Below are positions 7,459 to 13,700 of a DNA stretch of 16,842 nucleotides, piece after piece. Position numbers and translations under genes: made by a program. How positions within the stretch are numbered: the stretch's first letter is position 1; every line of letters begins with the position of its first letter. The notes under the pieces were generated by a model, which worked only from the letters and a program-made list of their open reading frames with translations, was not told where the DNA came from and made no database searches. The stretch covers positions 1-16,842 of the forward strand of contig JAEWQX010000037.1 in NCBI GenBank assembly GCA_023399035.1. The letters run 5' to 3'. This DNA is from Bacillota bacterium. GTDB taxonomy: Bacteria > Bacillota > Clostridia > Clostridiales > Clostridiaceae.

Positions 7459-7473
7459 GGGATAAGCTTCATA

Positions 7474-7668
7474 TTACATAATCATCTGCAGCAATATACT
7501 CTGGTGTACGTTGACATGCCCTTTATCTAGTGACTCTACGCATTCTCTTCTCCCTAATGTAAGTGCTGGCACAAAGAAATAAATCATAGATGGTTCAAGC
7601 TTTCCTTTAGCGGAACATGCTTCTTCAAACAGTTCTTTTTCTCCAAATTCATTAGAATTTAGTTTTTG
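7474..7668 (-). pseudogene. In-frame coding-like extension after the cyanase stop, possible gene remnant
   Basis: Directly after the cyanase TAA the same reading frame stays open for 64 codons to a TAA at 7474-7476. The translation (for example ELFEEACSAKGKLEPSMIYF and VPALTLGRRECVESLDKG) has a protein-like residue mix unlike random AT-rich DNA. It has no good start; an ATG at 7587 would give 37 residues without a proper ribosome site. Cyanases normally end where this cyanase ends, so the extension is not needed for activity. It could be a fragment of another gene or a chance frame. I do not recognise the sequence. Confidence 0.35.
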
Positions 7669-8148
7669 TTACCAAGGATATTTGCCTTTCTTGGCATAAG
7701 GAAGAAGTTTTCCATCAAACTTGACTATAACGCGGTGGTTTCCTTCATCATCAGTGATTACATCGCAGTCAAGTCCAAAGTCTATAGCACTCATTATTGC
7801 ATTTCCACCCTGTTCGTGGATTATTTCCTTTATTGCTGGTCCATAGGTATCGATAACCTCATGTAATCTATATAATATTGGGTCAGTATTGCCCTTATAT
7901 GGGTGATTTGCAAGGAATGCTGTCTTTTCCTTATCAATGTTCAATGCTTCGGCAAGCTTATCACAATATTCTTCTGGTACATACTGCTGTCCTTCAAAGA
8001 CAGATGCAAGCCATACCTTGTTTACTCCAATCTCATCAGCCAGCTGTTCAAATGATAAGCCACTTTTTTTCTTAGCTTCCTTGAGTTCCTGCAATTCATC
8101 TGCATACTGAAGCCTTACTAAATAATCACTGTTATTCATTGGTGTCAT
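7669..8148 (-). CDS. cynS: Cyanate hydratase (cyanase)
   Basis: Catalyses bicarbonate-dependent conversion of cyanate to carbon dioxide and carbamate, which falls apart to ammonia. The enzyme is a cytoplasmic decamer. The 159 residues are close to the family norm. Residues about 10-85 form the N-terminal helical domain resembling a helix-turn-helix (LSFEQLADEIGVNKVWLASV). The C-terminal catalytic domain has all three known catalytic residues: Arg94 and Glu97 in ILYRLHEVI and Ser120 in AIMSAIDFGL. The ATG has AAAGGGGG about 10 bases upstream. A promoter and a stable leader hairpin precede it. No cyanate transporter or carbonic anhydrase gene is adjacent. Its orientation is opposite to the sigma-linked genes around it, so it may be an independent insertion in this locus. 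Confidence 0.93.
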   Translation of the reverse strand: MTPMNNSDYLVRLQYADELQELKEAKKKSGLSFEQLADEIGVNKVWLASVFEGQQYVPEEYCDKLAEALNIDKEKTAFLANHPYKGNTDPILYRLHEVIDTYGPAIKEIIHEQGGNAIMSAIDFGLDCDVITDDEGNHRVIVKFDGKLLPYAKKGKYPW

Positions 8149-8177
8149 GATTTAAATTCCCCCTTTAAAAATACAGA

Positions 8178-8209
8178 AAAGGAGACTACTTTTTAAAATA
8201 GTCTCCTTT
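8178..8209 (-). terminator. Hairpin in the cynS leader: terminator or attenuator
   Basis: AAAGGAGACTA (8178-8188) and its complement (8199-8209) form 11 perfect pairs with a 10-base loop. On the minus strand it is followed by TCTGTATTTTT and then, immediately, by the cynS ribosome site. It may end the transcript of the micro-ORF at 8302-8475, or act within the cynS leader, since the only promoter seen lies upstream of it. Confidence 0.6.
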
Positions 8210-8232
8210 GACATCATCATTTATTTACCAAA

Positions 8233-8261
8233 ATTATACACCTATTGTGTATTAAATACAA
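8233..8261 (-). promoter_or_regulatory. Likely promoter of cynS
   Basis: On the minus strand TTGTAT (8256-8261) and TATAAT (8233-8238) are exactly 17 bases apart. Transcription would start near 8226, giving a leader of about 78 bases that contains the 8178-8209 hairpin. Confidence 0.55.
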
Positions 8262-8301
8262 GCATATAATAATTACATTATTAAATACTAATGCTTTTTG
8301 A

Positions 8302-8475
8302 TCATCCCTTAATATCACTCTTCATCTTTTCAACTGCATTGATTTCAATGTATTTCTTATAAAACCTGCTTGATTTCCATACTCCTAAAGAATAACCTAT
8401 AGCAATGCCTGTCAAAGTAAATATAACAGCACTTATTCCAAAAAGTAAATATAACTGTTTTAAAATACTATCCAT
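8302..8475 (-). CDS. Small single-pass membrane protein, 57 residues
   Basis: A short gene with an excellent ribosome site: AAGGAGG lies 7 bases before the ATG at 8475. The peptide starts MDSILKQLYLLFGISAVIF, has one clear membrane helix at about 10-31 (through TLTGIAIGYSLGVW) and a basic, charged cytoplasmic tail of about 25 residues (KSSRFYKKYIEINAVEKMKS). No family is recognised. It is transcribed divergently from the DUF1659 gene, away from the P3 element, and could share the locus function as a holin-like or regulatory membrane peptide (inference). The stop TGA is at 8302-8304 and a hairpin lies about 90 bases further on. Confidence 0.7.
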   Translation of the reverse strand: MDSILKQLYLLFGISAVIFTLTGIAIGYSLGVWKSSRFYKKYIEINAVEKMKSDIKG

Positions 8476-8628
8476 AGTGCACCTCCTTAAATACCTATAC
8501 TTTTATATCAATGCTGAATCAAAGTTGAGATTTCAATTCAGCAGAATATTCCCTGTATAACAATACTGTATCTTAATCCTTGCCATTATTAAAAATTCTA
8601 AACATATTTCATGCCACTTTTTTTTGAC

Positions 8629-8640
8629 CTGCATATATAC
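8629..8640 (+). promoter_or_regulatory. Promoter element P3 (CTGCATATATAC) upstream of the DUF1659 gene
   Basis: Third exact copy of the 12-base element, 32 bases before the DUF1659 ATG. The bases before it include a T-tract (8618-8625) not shared with P1 and P2. It probably also drives the DUF2922 gene, which has no copy of its own. Confidence 0.65.
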
Positions 8641-8672
8641 ATAATGAAAATTAAATCAAGGAGGTAATTACT

Positions 8673-8900
8673 ATGGCAGTTAACCAAGTTCAAGAAAATG
8701 CGAGCTTTTCAATTGAAGTGAGAAAGGGTACTGACGCATCAGGCAATCCTACTTACAGCAAAAAGTCATTTTCCAATGTAAAGGAAAATGCAGATCCTGC
8801 AAATGTACTTGCTGTTGCAGAAGCAATCAAGCAGGTTATAGCTGATGAAACTAGAAACATCTATATGACTATTTCAAATCAGCTTATTAAGGAAAACTAA
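8673..8900 (+). CDS. DUF1659 domain-containing protein
   Basis: A 75-residue soluble protein. The N-terminal 'MAVNQV', a strand carrying FSIEVRKGTDASGNPTYSKK and the phrase KSFSNVKENADPANVLAVAEAI match the DUF1659 family, which is a short domain of unknown function in Firmicutes. The ATG is preceded by AAGGAGG at 8 bases. It is commonly found beside DUF2922 and YvrJ genes, as here. It is downstream of P3, so it is a probable target of the sigma factor. The stop codon lies within a hairpin with 9-bp arms (8887-8895 and 8904-8912) without T-run, which could partly separate it from the next gene or stabilise the message. Confidence 0.85.
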   Translation: MAVNQVQENASFSIEVRKGTDASGNPTYSKKSFSNVKENADPANVLAVAEAIKQVIADETRNIYMTISNQLIKEN

Positions 8901-9020
8901 TAATTTCCTTAATTCAATTACCCTGTGGATATAAATTCATAGTGTAATTAATGCTGTCCACACTTCATCAGGATGGTCACCAGCAATACCAAAATCTATT
9001 AATATGAGGAGGAGAACACC

Positions 9021-9236
9021 ATGGAATATATCTTAACATTAACATTCATGACAGAAGGCGGCAAAAAGAGCTCTCTTACTATAACTGGAGTCAATTCTTC
9101 AATAAATGCAGATGATGCAAATTCACTTATGGATGCCATTTTAGATAATGACATATTTGAAACAAAATCAGGTGCTTTCGTGAGCAAGGTTGAGGCCAAG
9201 CTTACTGAAAGAAAAGTTACAGAATACGCTGTGTAG
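9021..9236 (+). CDS. DUF2922 domain-containing protein
   Basis: A 71-residue protein that starts MEYILTLTFMTEGGKKSSLT and ends with the family-typical 'VSKVEAKLTERKVTEYAV' strand. The pattern of a beta-strand, a turn with charged residues, the helix INADDANSLMDAILDNDIF and a final strand fits DUF2922. The function is unknown. GAGGAGGAG lies 6 bases before the ATG. The gap from the DUF1659 gene is 120 bases without a sigma element, so the two probably form one transcript from P3, ended by the 9251 hairpin. DUF2922 and DUF1659 proteins have similar size and may be partners (inference). Confidence 0.85.
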   Translation: MEYILTLTFMTEGGKKSSLTITGVNSSINADDANSLMDAILDNDIFETKSGAFVSKVEAKLTERKVTEYAV

Positions 9237-9250
9237 TTTCTGGGAAAAAC

Positions 9251-9289
9251 AAATAACACCAGGACATTTAAGACCTGGTGTTATTTTTT
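9251..9289 (+). terminator. Terminator of the DUF1659-DUF2922 unit
   Basis: AAATAACACCAGG (9251-9263) and its complement (9274-9286) form 13 perfect pairs with a 10-base loop and end in a T-run. It lies 15 bases after the DUF2922 stop. Confidence 0.9.
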
Positions 9290-9290
9290 C

Positions 9291-9312
9291 AGTACCATTT
9301 TAAGTACCATTT
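9291..9312. repeat. Tandem direct repeat AGTACCATTT
   Basis: AGTACCATTT occurs at 9291-9300 and 9303-9312, a 12-base period. On the minus strand it lies in a short frame ending ...EMVLKMVLKK, a motif of the kind seen at the ends of some phage integrases. It sits at the junction between the sigma locus and the phage-like genes. Confidence 0.5.
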
Positions 9313-9378
9313 CTAATGCTGCTTTAGTTTTATTAATTATAAATCGTATTTATGTGATTTTTAAATCCTATTTCATGC

Positions 9379-9618
9379 CTACTCATTTATTTTCATGCAG
9401 CTTTCTCTTTCTACCATATCCACAATGAATAAACCTATGAATCAGTTCTTGCTTCCTGCAAGCATTCTGGCTGAGGCATATGGCACATAATCATGTTCTT
9501 TTATTATTCTCAAAACTTTTTCTCTTGTTGCATCTGGAACATTAGGATAATTATTTATAACTCTTGATACCGTACTTCGTGATACTCCTGCAAGCTTTGC
9601 AATGTCACTACTATTCAT
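9379..9618 (-). pseudogene. Broken LacI-family transcription regulator (DNA-binding domain only)
   Basis: The ATG at 9618 opens a 58-residue product ending in a TGA at 9442. It is a complete LacI-type helix-turn-helix (SSDIAKLAGVSRSTVSRVI) with hinge helix (YVPYASARMLAGSK). After the TGA the same frame continues IGLFIVDMVE, the typical first strand of the LacI sugar-binding domain, until a TAG at 9379. Nothing of the remaining ~270 residues is visible. The most likely reading is a nonsense mutation plus 3' loss. A free-standing DNA-binding domain acting on its own is possible but without support. No clear ribosome site; the start is 5 bases after the stop of the 51-residue gene. Confidence 0.8.
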
Positions 9619-9623
9619 AAAAT

Positions 9624-9779
9624 TTAACTCATAGTTTTATCTTCATCTTTCATCATTTCCTTAGCTTTCTTAAATGCTTCTTCATAGCTCATCCCGGTAA
9701 GGTATAGTTCAGCAGTTTTCTCTGCAATTTTCCTGCACATCTTTTCTTTAGTCATAACATAAACAGCTATAACATTCAT
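9624..9779 (-). CDS. Hypothetical 51-residue protein
   Basis: A short helical, charged product beginning MNVIAVYVMTKEKMCRKIAE, with KTAELYLTGMSYEEAFKKAK in the middle. It has no membrane segment or Cys pair and no recognised family. The start at 9779 has GGTGA 5 bases upstream; ATG at codon 9 is an alternative without ribosome site. The 'GMSYEEAFKKAKEMM' part resembles small helical phage-encoded proteins, but that is only impression. It follows the antirepressor gene on the same strand after 116 bases and nearly overlaps the broken LacI gene. Confidence 0.6.
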   Translation of the reverse strand: MNVIAVYVMTKEKMCRKIAEKTAELYLTGMSYEEAFKKAKEMMKDEDKTMS

Positions 9780-9895
9780 ATCATTCACCAACTACTAAAG
9801 TTTATATATTTTACAATTACATTTTTATTTTCCGGTACTAATTTTCAATTATATCAATCAAGTCAGTAATCAAGCTGTCATATGGCAGTTACTTC

Positions 9896-10633
9896 TTACC
9901 TGAGAGCAGTATTTGCACCCTTGATCATAAGCTCCAGCTCCCTGTCTGGCTTCCATTCAATTATGGTTTTTCGTGCAGTTTCAAAGAGCTTCACTGAAGT
10001 GTTCTTATATGAGTTTACATTCATGACTCTCTTATAATCCCTCCACATGCTGCTGAATGCCTTTTTGCTCAGTTCACGATAAGCAGGGGTATTTTTCCCT
10101 CCAAGAACGGATAAAACATTCTTAACTGCAAGAGTCCTCAGTTCCTCCTGCTGGCTGTAGTCAATGGTCATGTTATTTTCAAGGTTTTTAATCCTGTGGC
10201 CAATTTCAACTGTACGCTTGTCAATGCAGAATATGGCCTTGAGTTCCGGCGACAACTCCTGTTCACTTAAGCTCAAAGGAGATGCTGTACTTTTATACGC
10301 TCCGCTTTTCCTTATCTCTGGAAGCACATCTACTGCAAGCCATCGCTGAAATTCCTGAGCTGAAGAACTGGATGACTTCATGCACAATAAATAAAAGACC
10401 GATTCGGGAATATAATCATTTTTCCCAACTTGTTGGGAAATTCCCAGTTCATTTAGGTAGCTGTTTATAGTTTCCCACCTGATATAGTACCTGCCATTTT
10501 TCAGCTGAAGCCACCCCAGATTCCTTGCTGCATCTTCAGCATTGATTGATATGCTGCCATCATCATTGATAATTGTCCTTACTTGTCCAAACTGATCAGA
10601 CGTAAATACATTCATGCTCTTTGTATCTTCCAT
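9896..10633 (-). CDS. Phage antirepressor, BRO-N and ORF6C domains
   Basis: Antirepressors of this type counter a prophage repressor or otherwise control the lytic switch. Of 245 residues, about 8-115 form the BRO N-terminal domain (FGQVRTIINDDGSISINAED, ... FQRWLAVDVLPEIRKSGAY, the usual closing motif of the domain). Residues about 135-240 form the ORF6C domain (IDYSQQEELRTL, ... YRELSKKAFSSMWRDYKR). The ATG at 10633 is chosen over a GTG four codons upstream because AAGGTGGGAG lies at good spacing. It follows the AbrB-like gene by 43 bases, probably in the same operon. Its target here may be the CI-like repressor at 14312 (inference). Confidence 0.93.
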   Translation of the reverse strand: MEDTKSMNVFTSDQFGQVRTIINDDGSISINAEDAARNLGWLQLKNGRYYIRWETINSYLNELGISQQVGKNDYIPESVFYLLCMKSSSSSAQEFQRWLAVDVLPEIRKSGAYKSTASPLSLSEQELSPELKAIFCIDKRTVEIGHRIKNLENNMTIDYSQQEELRTLAVKNVLSVLGGKNTPAYRELSKKAFSSMWRDYKRVMNVNSYKNTSVKLFETARKTIIEWKPDRELELMIKGANTALR

Positions 10634-10676
10634 AAAATCTCCCACCTTCTTCTGCTGCCTTATTGCAGCTATTTTT

Positions 10677-10925
10677 CTATAATCCCTTATTTAAAGACAT
10701 TCTGCAGCTTCTGCATACATAAAGTTTCCTGTATTCAGTGATATCCTCTTCACTGCCGCAGAATATACATCCGCTCCTATATTTCTTGATGATGATATGA
10801 CTTGCTCCGTCACAAATGGTCACAAAATCTCCATCATCTATTTCATGTCTCTTTCTTATTTCCTTTGGTATCACTATTCTTCCTAAATTGTCTAATTTTC
10901 TTATAATCCCTGGATTATACACCAC
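10677..10925 (-). CDS. AbrB-type DNA-binding protein with zinc knuckle
   Basis: Transcription regulator with an AbrB/SpoVT swapped-hairpin DNA-binding domain in the first ~50 residues (IIRKLDNLGRIVIPKEIRKR is the signature). This is followed by two Cys pairs, CIFC and CRSC, which probably bind zinc and make a small C-terminal knuckle. Small AbrB-like proteins of this shape are common in clostridial phages and plasmids. Three GTG codons could start it; 10925 is chosen because AAGGAG (10931-10936) is 5 bases before it (10922 gives 8 bases, 10931 gives none). The product has about 82 residues. It has no ATG. A weak promoter, TTTAAG and TATGAT 18 bases apart, lies in the 217-base gap to the helicase gene. 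Confidence 0.85.
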   Translation of the reverse strand: MVYNPGIIRKLDNLGRIVIPKEIRKRHEIDDGDFVTICDGASHIIIKKYRSGCIFCGSEEDITEYRKLYVCRSCRMSLNKGL

Positions 10926-11142
10926 ACTCACTCCTTTTATTTATATATCATATTTTCGCATATTATTTTACTTAAACACTTTTTCATTTATTATGATTTT
11001 CTTTTTTATATTTTGCTTATTTCTCATATTTTTCTATTATCTGAATATTTTTAAAATACACTGCTTCTCCTATATTTTCCTATCACATAATAGATTTTCT
11101 TTTTCAGCATTTCTTAATTCTCAAATCAACATTAAATGTTGT

Positions 11143-12444
11143 TTATATTTCACTGATTTTCTGATACTTTTCGTCATATTTAAACTTCAGTGTTCCAATC
11201 CGTCCATTCCTGTGTTTCCCTATGATGCACTCCATGATTCCACGGTCCTTTGTGTACTTGTTGTAATATTCATCCCTGTAAAGGAACATAACCATATCTG
11301 CATCCTGTTCAATATTTCCTGATTCCCTTAAGTCAGAAAGCATAGGCCTTTTGTCGTTCCTCTGCTCTACTGCCCTTGAAAGCTGGCATATCAAAATCAC
11401 GCATACATCAAGCTCCTTAGCAAGAATCTTAAGGCCCCTTGTAACTTCTCCTATTGCTGCATCTCTTGTCTGTCCTTTTGGTATATTCATAAGACTCAAA
11501 TGATCTATTATTATCACATCAAGCCCATACATAGCCTTAAGTGATTTTGCCTTGATTCTTATGGACAAGAGATCCTGATATGGAGAACAGTCAGTATACA
11601 TGCTGTCCCTTTCTGAAATCTCTGACTGTGCTGCAATTATCCTTGAAATTTCTTCATCTGTAAGCCTTCCGAATTTCATCTTTTCAACTTCAACCATTGC
11701 ACTATATGACAGCCTTCTCATTCCTATTGCCTTTTCCGTCATTTCAAGCTCACACATAAACACTTTGTATCCATTCCTGCAAAGCCCATCCCCTATATTT
11801 AGTGTGAACATGGTCTTTCCCATTGATGGCCTTCCTGAAATTATGTCAAGCTCACCTCTCACAAAGCCTCCTATGTTCTTGTCAATAGACTCAATGCCAC
11901 TCTTCATTCCTGGAATTATGTTACCCCATTTCACTCTTTCCTGAATTTCATCAACAGTCCTGTTTAGTAGTGCACTATCCTTAGACACCATATTCCTGTT
12001 TTCATTTCTTCTCATAAGGGTAGTCATCACCTTTTCAATTTCATCACTTGAATGTGTTTTTTCATCATAAAGATTATTGATTGCATGCTTCATTGCTTTA
12101 ATTGCAGACCTTCTGTATGATTTTTCTTTAAGTATTTTTACATACTGTAGAGGACTTATTTTTAACCCATTGACCATAAGTTCCGTCACATATGAAATGC
12201 CTCCTGCTTCTTTTATCCTGTCTTTGTCCATTGTTTCAATAAGCTGCGTTAGATTTATGTCCTGCCCATTTAAAAACAGCTTTTTAATTGCTGAATATAT
12301 GATTTGATGTGCACTCATATAAAAATCTTCAGCATAAAGCTTGTCAATCACTTCCGGCAGTATTGATGTGTCATAAAATATACCGCTTAAAAGCTCCTGC
12401 TCACATAAAACATTGCTGGGAAGAGCCTGTACAGTATTGCCCAT
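11143..12444 (-). CDS. Replicative DNA helicase, DnaB-like, phage-type
   Basis: A hexameric 5'-3' helicase that unwinds DNA at the phage replication fork. The 433 residues are close to normal. Residues about 5-110 form the DnaB N-terminal domain. The RecA-like helicase domain has Walker A GRPSMGKT at 204-211, Walker B VIIIDH at 310-315 (catalytic Asp314), a Gln in ICQLSRAVEQR and the end motif KHRNGRIG with the arginine-finger region at 410-417. The ATG is supported by AAAGGAGG 10 bases upstream. It belongs with the replisome organizer at 12629-13639. In such phage pairs the organizer recruits and loads the helicase. The protein is diverged from a chromosomal DnaB, so phage origin is favoured. 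Confidence 0.95.
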   Translation of the reverse strand: MGNTVQALPSNVLCEQELLSGIFYDTSILPEVIDKLYAEDFYMSAHQIIYSAIKKLFLNGQDINLTQLIETMDKDRIKEAGGISYVTELMVNGLKISPLQYVKILKEKSYRRSAIKAMKHAINNLYDEKTHSSDEIEKVMTTLMRRNENRNMVSKDSALLNRTVDEIQERVKWGNIIPGMKSGIESIDKNIGGFVRGELDIISGRPSMGKTMFTLNIGDGLCRNGYKVFMCELEMTEKAIGMRRLSYSAMVEVEKMKFGRLTDEEISRIIAAQSEISERDSMYTDCSPYQDLLSIRIKAKSLKAMYGLDVIIIDHLSLMNIPKGQTRDAAIGEVTRGLKILAKELDVCVILICQLSRAVEQRNDKRPMLSDLRESGNIEQDADMVMFLYRDEYYNKYTKDRGIMECIIGKHRNGRIGTLKFKYDEKYQKISEI

Positions 12445-12501
12445 ATTAAATTTTCCTCCTTTCTTTTAATAAACAAATTCAAAGGTGAATATAATTCTCC
12501 A

Positions 12502-12636
12502 TTATGATTTATACCACTTTCCATAAAACCTGCCCTTTTTCAAATTCCATGTTCCATAATCACGCTCTGATCCTTGATACATAACACTCTTTCTTTTCAT
12601 GTACATCCTTCTTAGGTTTGTTTTCACTTTATTCAT
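12502..12636 (-). CDS. Possible small phage protein, 44 residues
   Basis: The ATG at 12636 lies just upstream of the replisome organizer stop (12629-12631), giving MNKVKTNLRRMYMKRKS and onwards. A later ATG at 12600 with AGAAGG 7 bases upstream is also plausible and would give 32 residues. The end, YGTWNLKKGRFYGKWYKS, is rich in Trp, Tyr, Gly and Lys and looks selected, not random. It is basic and has no membrane segment. It sits between the organizer and the helicase in the same direction. No family is recognised, and the frame also runs back into the organizer gene, so it may be artefact. Confidence 0.4.
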   Translation of the reverse strand: MNKVKTNLRRMYMKRKSVMYQGSERDYGTWNLKKGRFYGKWYKS

Positions 12637-13639
12637 ATAAAATGCTTTTAAGAGGTTCATATGCCATTGCATTCTGCCTGCAGCTATCACTATTTTCATG
12701 TACATTGCCATTGTTCTTCCAGTTTTCAAGAATACCTTTAAGATAGCCGTAGTTGTTTGATTTCCCTCTTTTCACACATTCTTCTGCAGCCTTCATGAGC
12801 CATTCCTCTCCATACTTTTCTATATCATTTGAAATGAACTCAAGAAGATGGCTTGTAACTAGAAATCCGCACTTTTCAAAATGCTTGTATACATTGAGGT
12901 TTTTCTGTGACATTTCAATCAATGCCTTATATTCTGAGGTGCTATGACCATCATTGTCTTCTGCCAACTTATTATCAGGATTCAAAGAAGAAGGAACCAC
13001 ACTGTCTTTCTTGTTTCTGGTTTTCTTCTTCTGGCTGGCTGCCTTACTATCTTTCTTTTTGCTTAAGCATTCAGTCTGCCCTGATTTTTTCTCTGCTTCT
13101 TTATCCTGATTTTCTCTTTTATCTGCTGTTTTATATTTCTCTATATCTATCTCTATATCTGTCTCTTTATCTTTTTCTTTCTCTGTATCTATATCTTTCT
13201 CTGAGTAACACGATGGTAACTTATGAGTAACATTGTTACTAGAACCACCAAGCCTGCTTTCCTTTTCCCTTGCCCTCTTCCTTCTCATAAGCTGTGCCTT
13301 GTTAGTTTCACTGCCAACCATAAGTTCAAGCTGTGTAAGATATATTTCTCCATTTTCAAGTATTTCAACAAGGCCAATTTTCTTGAAAAGCTCCATGGCA
13401 ACTATGGCAGTATCCAGCTTTACATGAGTGATTTCCGATAGTTTCTTTATGTCATATGGTATGAGGATTTCGCCTACATTCCTTATCAATATTCCATTTG
13501 TCTTCAGTGATTTTAAACATAATTTCAAATAAAAGTTTGTATAGTACACTCCGTTTTCCTGTTCTTCAAGCCAAGCAATGGTATCCTCTTCAAAAAAACC
13601 TTCCATAAGCTTGAGCCAGTAATATTTTTTAGCCATCAT
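12629..13639 (-). CDS. Phage replisome organizer (DnaD-like initiator)
   Basis: A replication initiator that is thought to bind the phage origin and recruit the helicase. Of 336 residues, about 3-130 form the phage replisome organizer N-terminal winged-helix domain (KYYWLKLMEGFFEEDTIAWL, ... YTNFYLKLCLKSLKTNG). Residues about 135-235 are a low-complexity Glu/Asp/Lys/Thr linker. Residues about 255-315 form the DnaD C-terminal domain (ending in YGYLKGILENWKNNG). GGAGG lies 9 bases before the ATG at 13639. The linker is encoded by a pyrimidine-rich repeat tract on the plus strand. The phage origin often lies inside or next to such genes, so this linker DNA is a candidate origin. Confidence 0.9.
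   Translation of the reverse strand: MMAKKYYWLKLMEGFFEEDTIAWLEEQENGVYYTNFYLKLCLKSLKTNGILIRNVGEILIPYDIKKLSEITHVKLDTAIVAMELFKKIGLVEILENGEIYLTQLELMVGSETNKAQLMRRKRAREKESRLGGSSNNVTHKLPSCYSEKDIDTEKEKDKETDIEIDIEKYKTADKRENQDKEAEKKSGQTECLSKKKDSKAASQKKKTRNKKDSVVPSSLNPDNKLAEDNDGHSTSEYKALIEMSQKNLNVYKHFEKCGFLVTSHLLEFISNDIEKYGEEWLMKAAEECVKRGKSNNYGYLKGILENWKNNGNVHENSDSCRQNAMAYEPLKSILYE
13135..13202. repeat. Imperfect TCTATA/TCTCTA microsatellite in the organizer gene
   Basis: A run of about 68 bases made of degenerate hexamers like TATCTC and TATCTT. It is entirely pyrimidine/A-T biased on the plus strand and encodes an EKDIDTEKEKDKETDIEI-type linker. It is likely variable in length between strains. Confidence 0.8.
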
Positions 13640-13660
13640 TTATTTCATCCTCCACTTAAA

Positions 13661-13700
13661 TTCTCTCTTTTAACACCTTTTAATTTCTCTCTTTTAATAC
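13661..13700. repeat. Short direct repeat spanning a stop codon
   Basis: A 16-base unit, TTCTCTCTTTTAAcAC at 13661-13676, recurs at 13685-13700 with one mismatch, offset 24 bases. The second copy encodes the last codons of the small Cys-containing protein. It looks like a local duplication. Confidence 0.6.

Noticed and set aside
10816..11322. 168-residue plus-strand frame
   Set aside because: It lies opposite the AbrB-like and helicase genes, has a Phe/Ile-rich composition typical of the reverse strand of Lys-rich coding DNA, and has no ribosome site.
12907..13230. 107-residue plus-strand frame rich in Ser, Leu and Tyr
   Set aside because: It is the reverse strand of the Glu/Lys/Asp repeat linker of the replisome organizer, with no ribosome site and no sensible domain.
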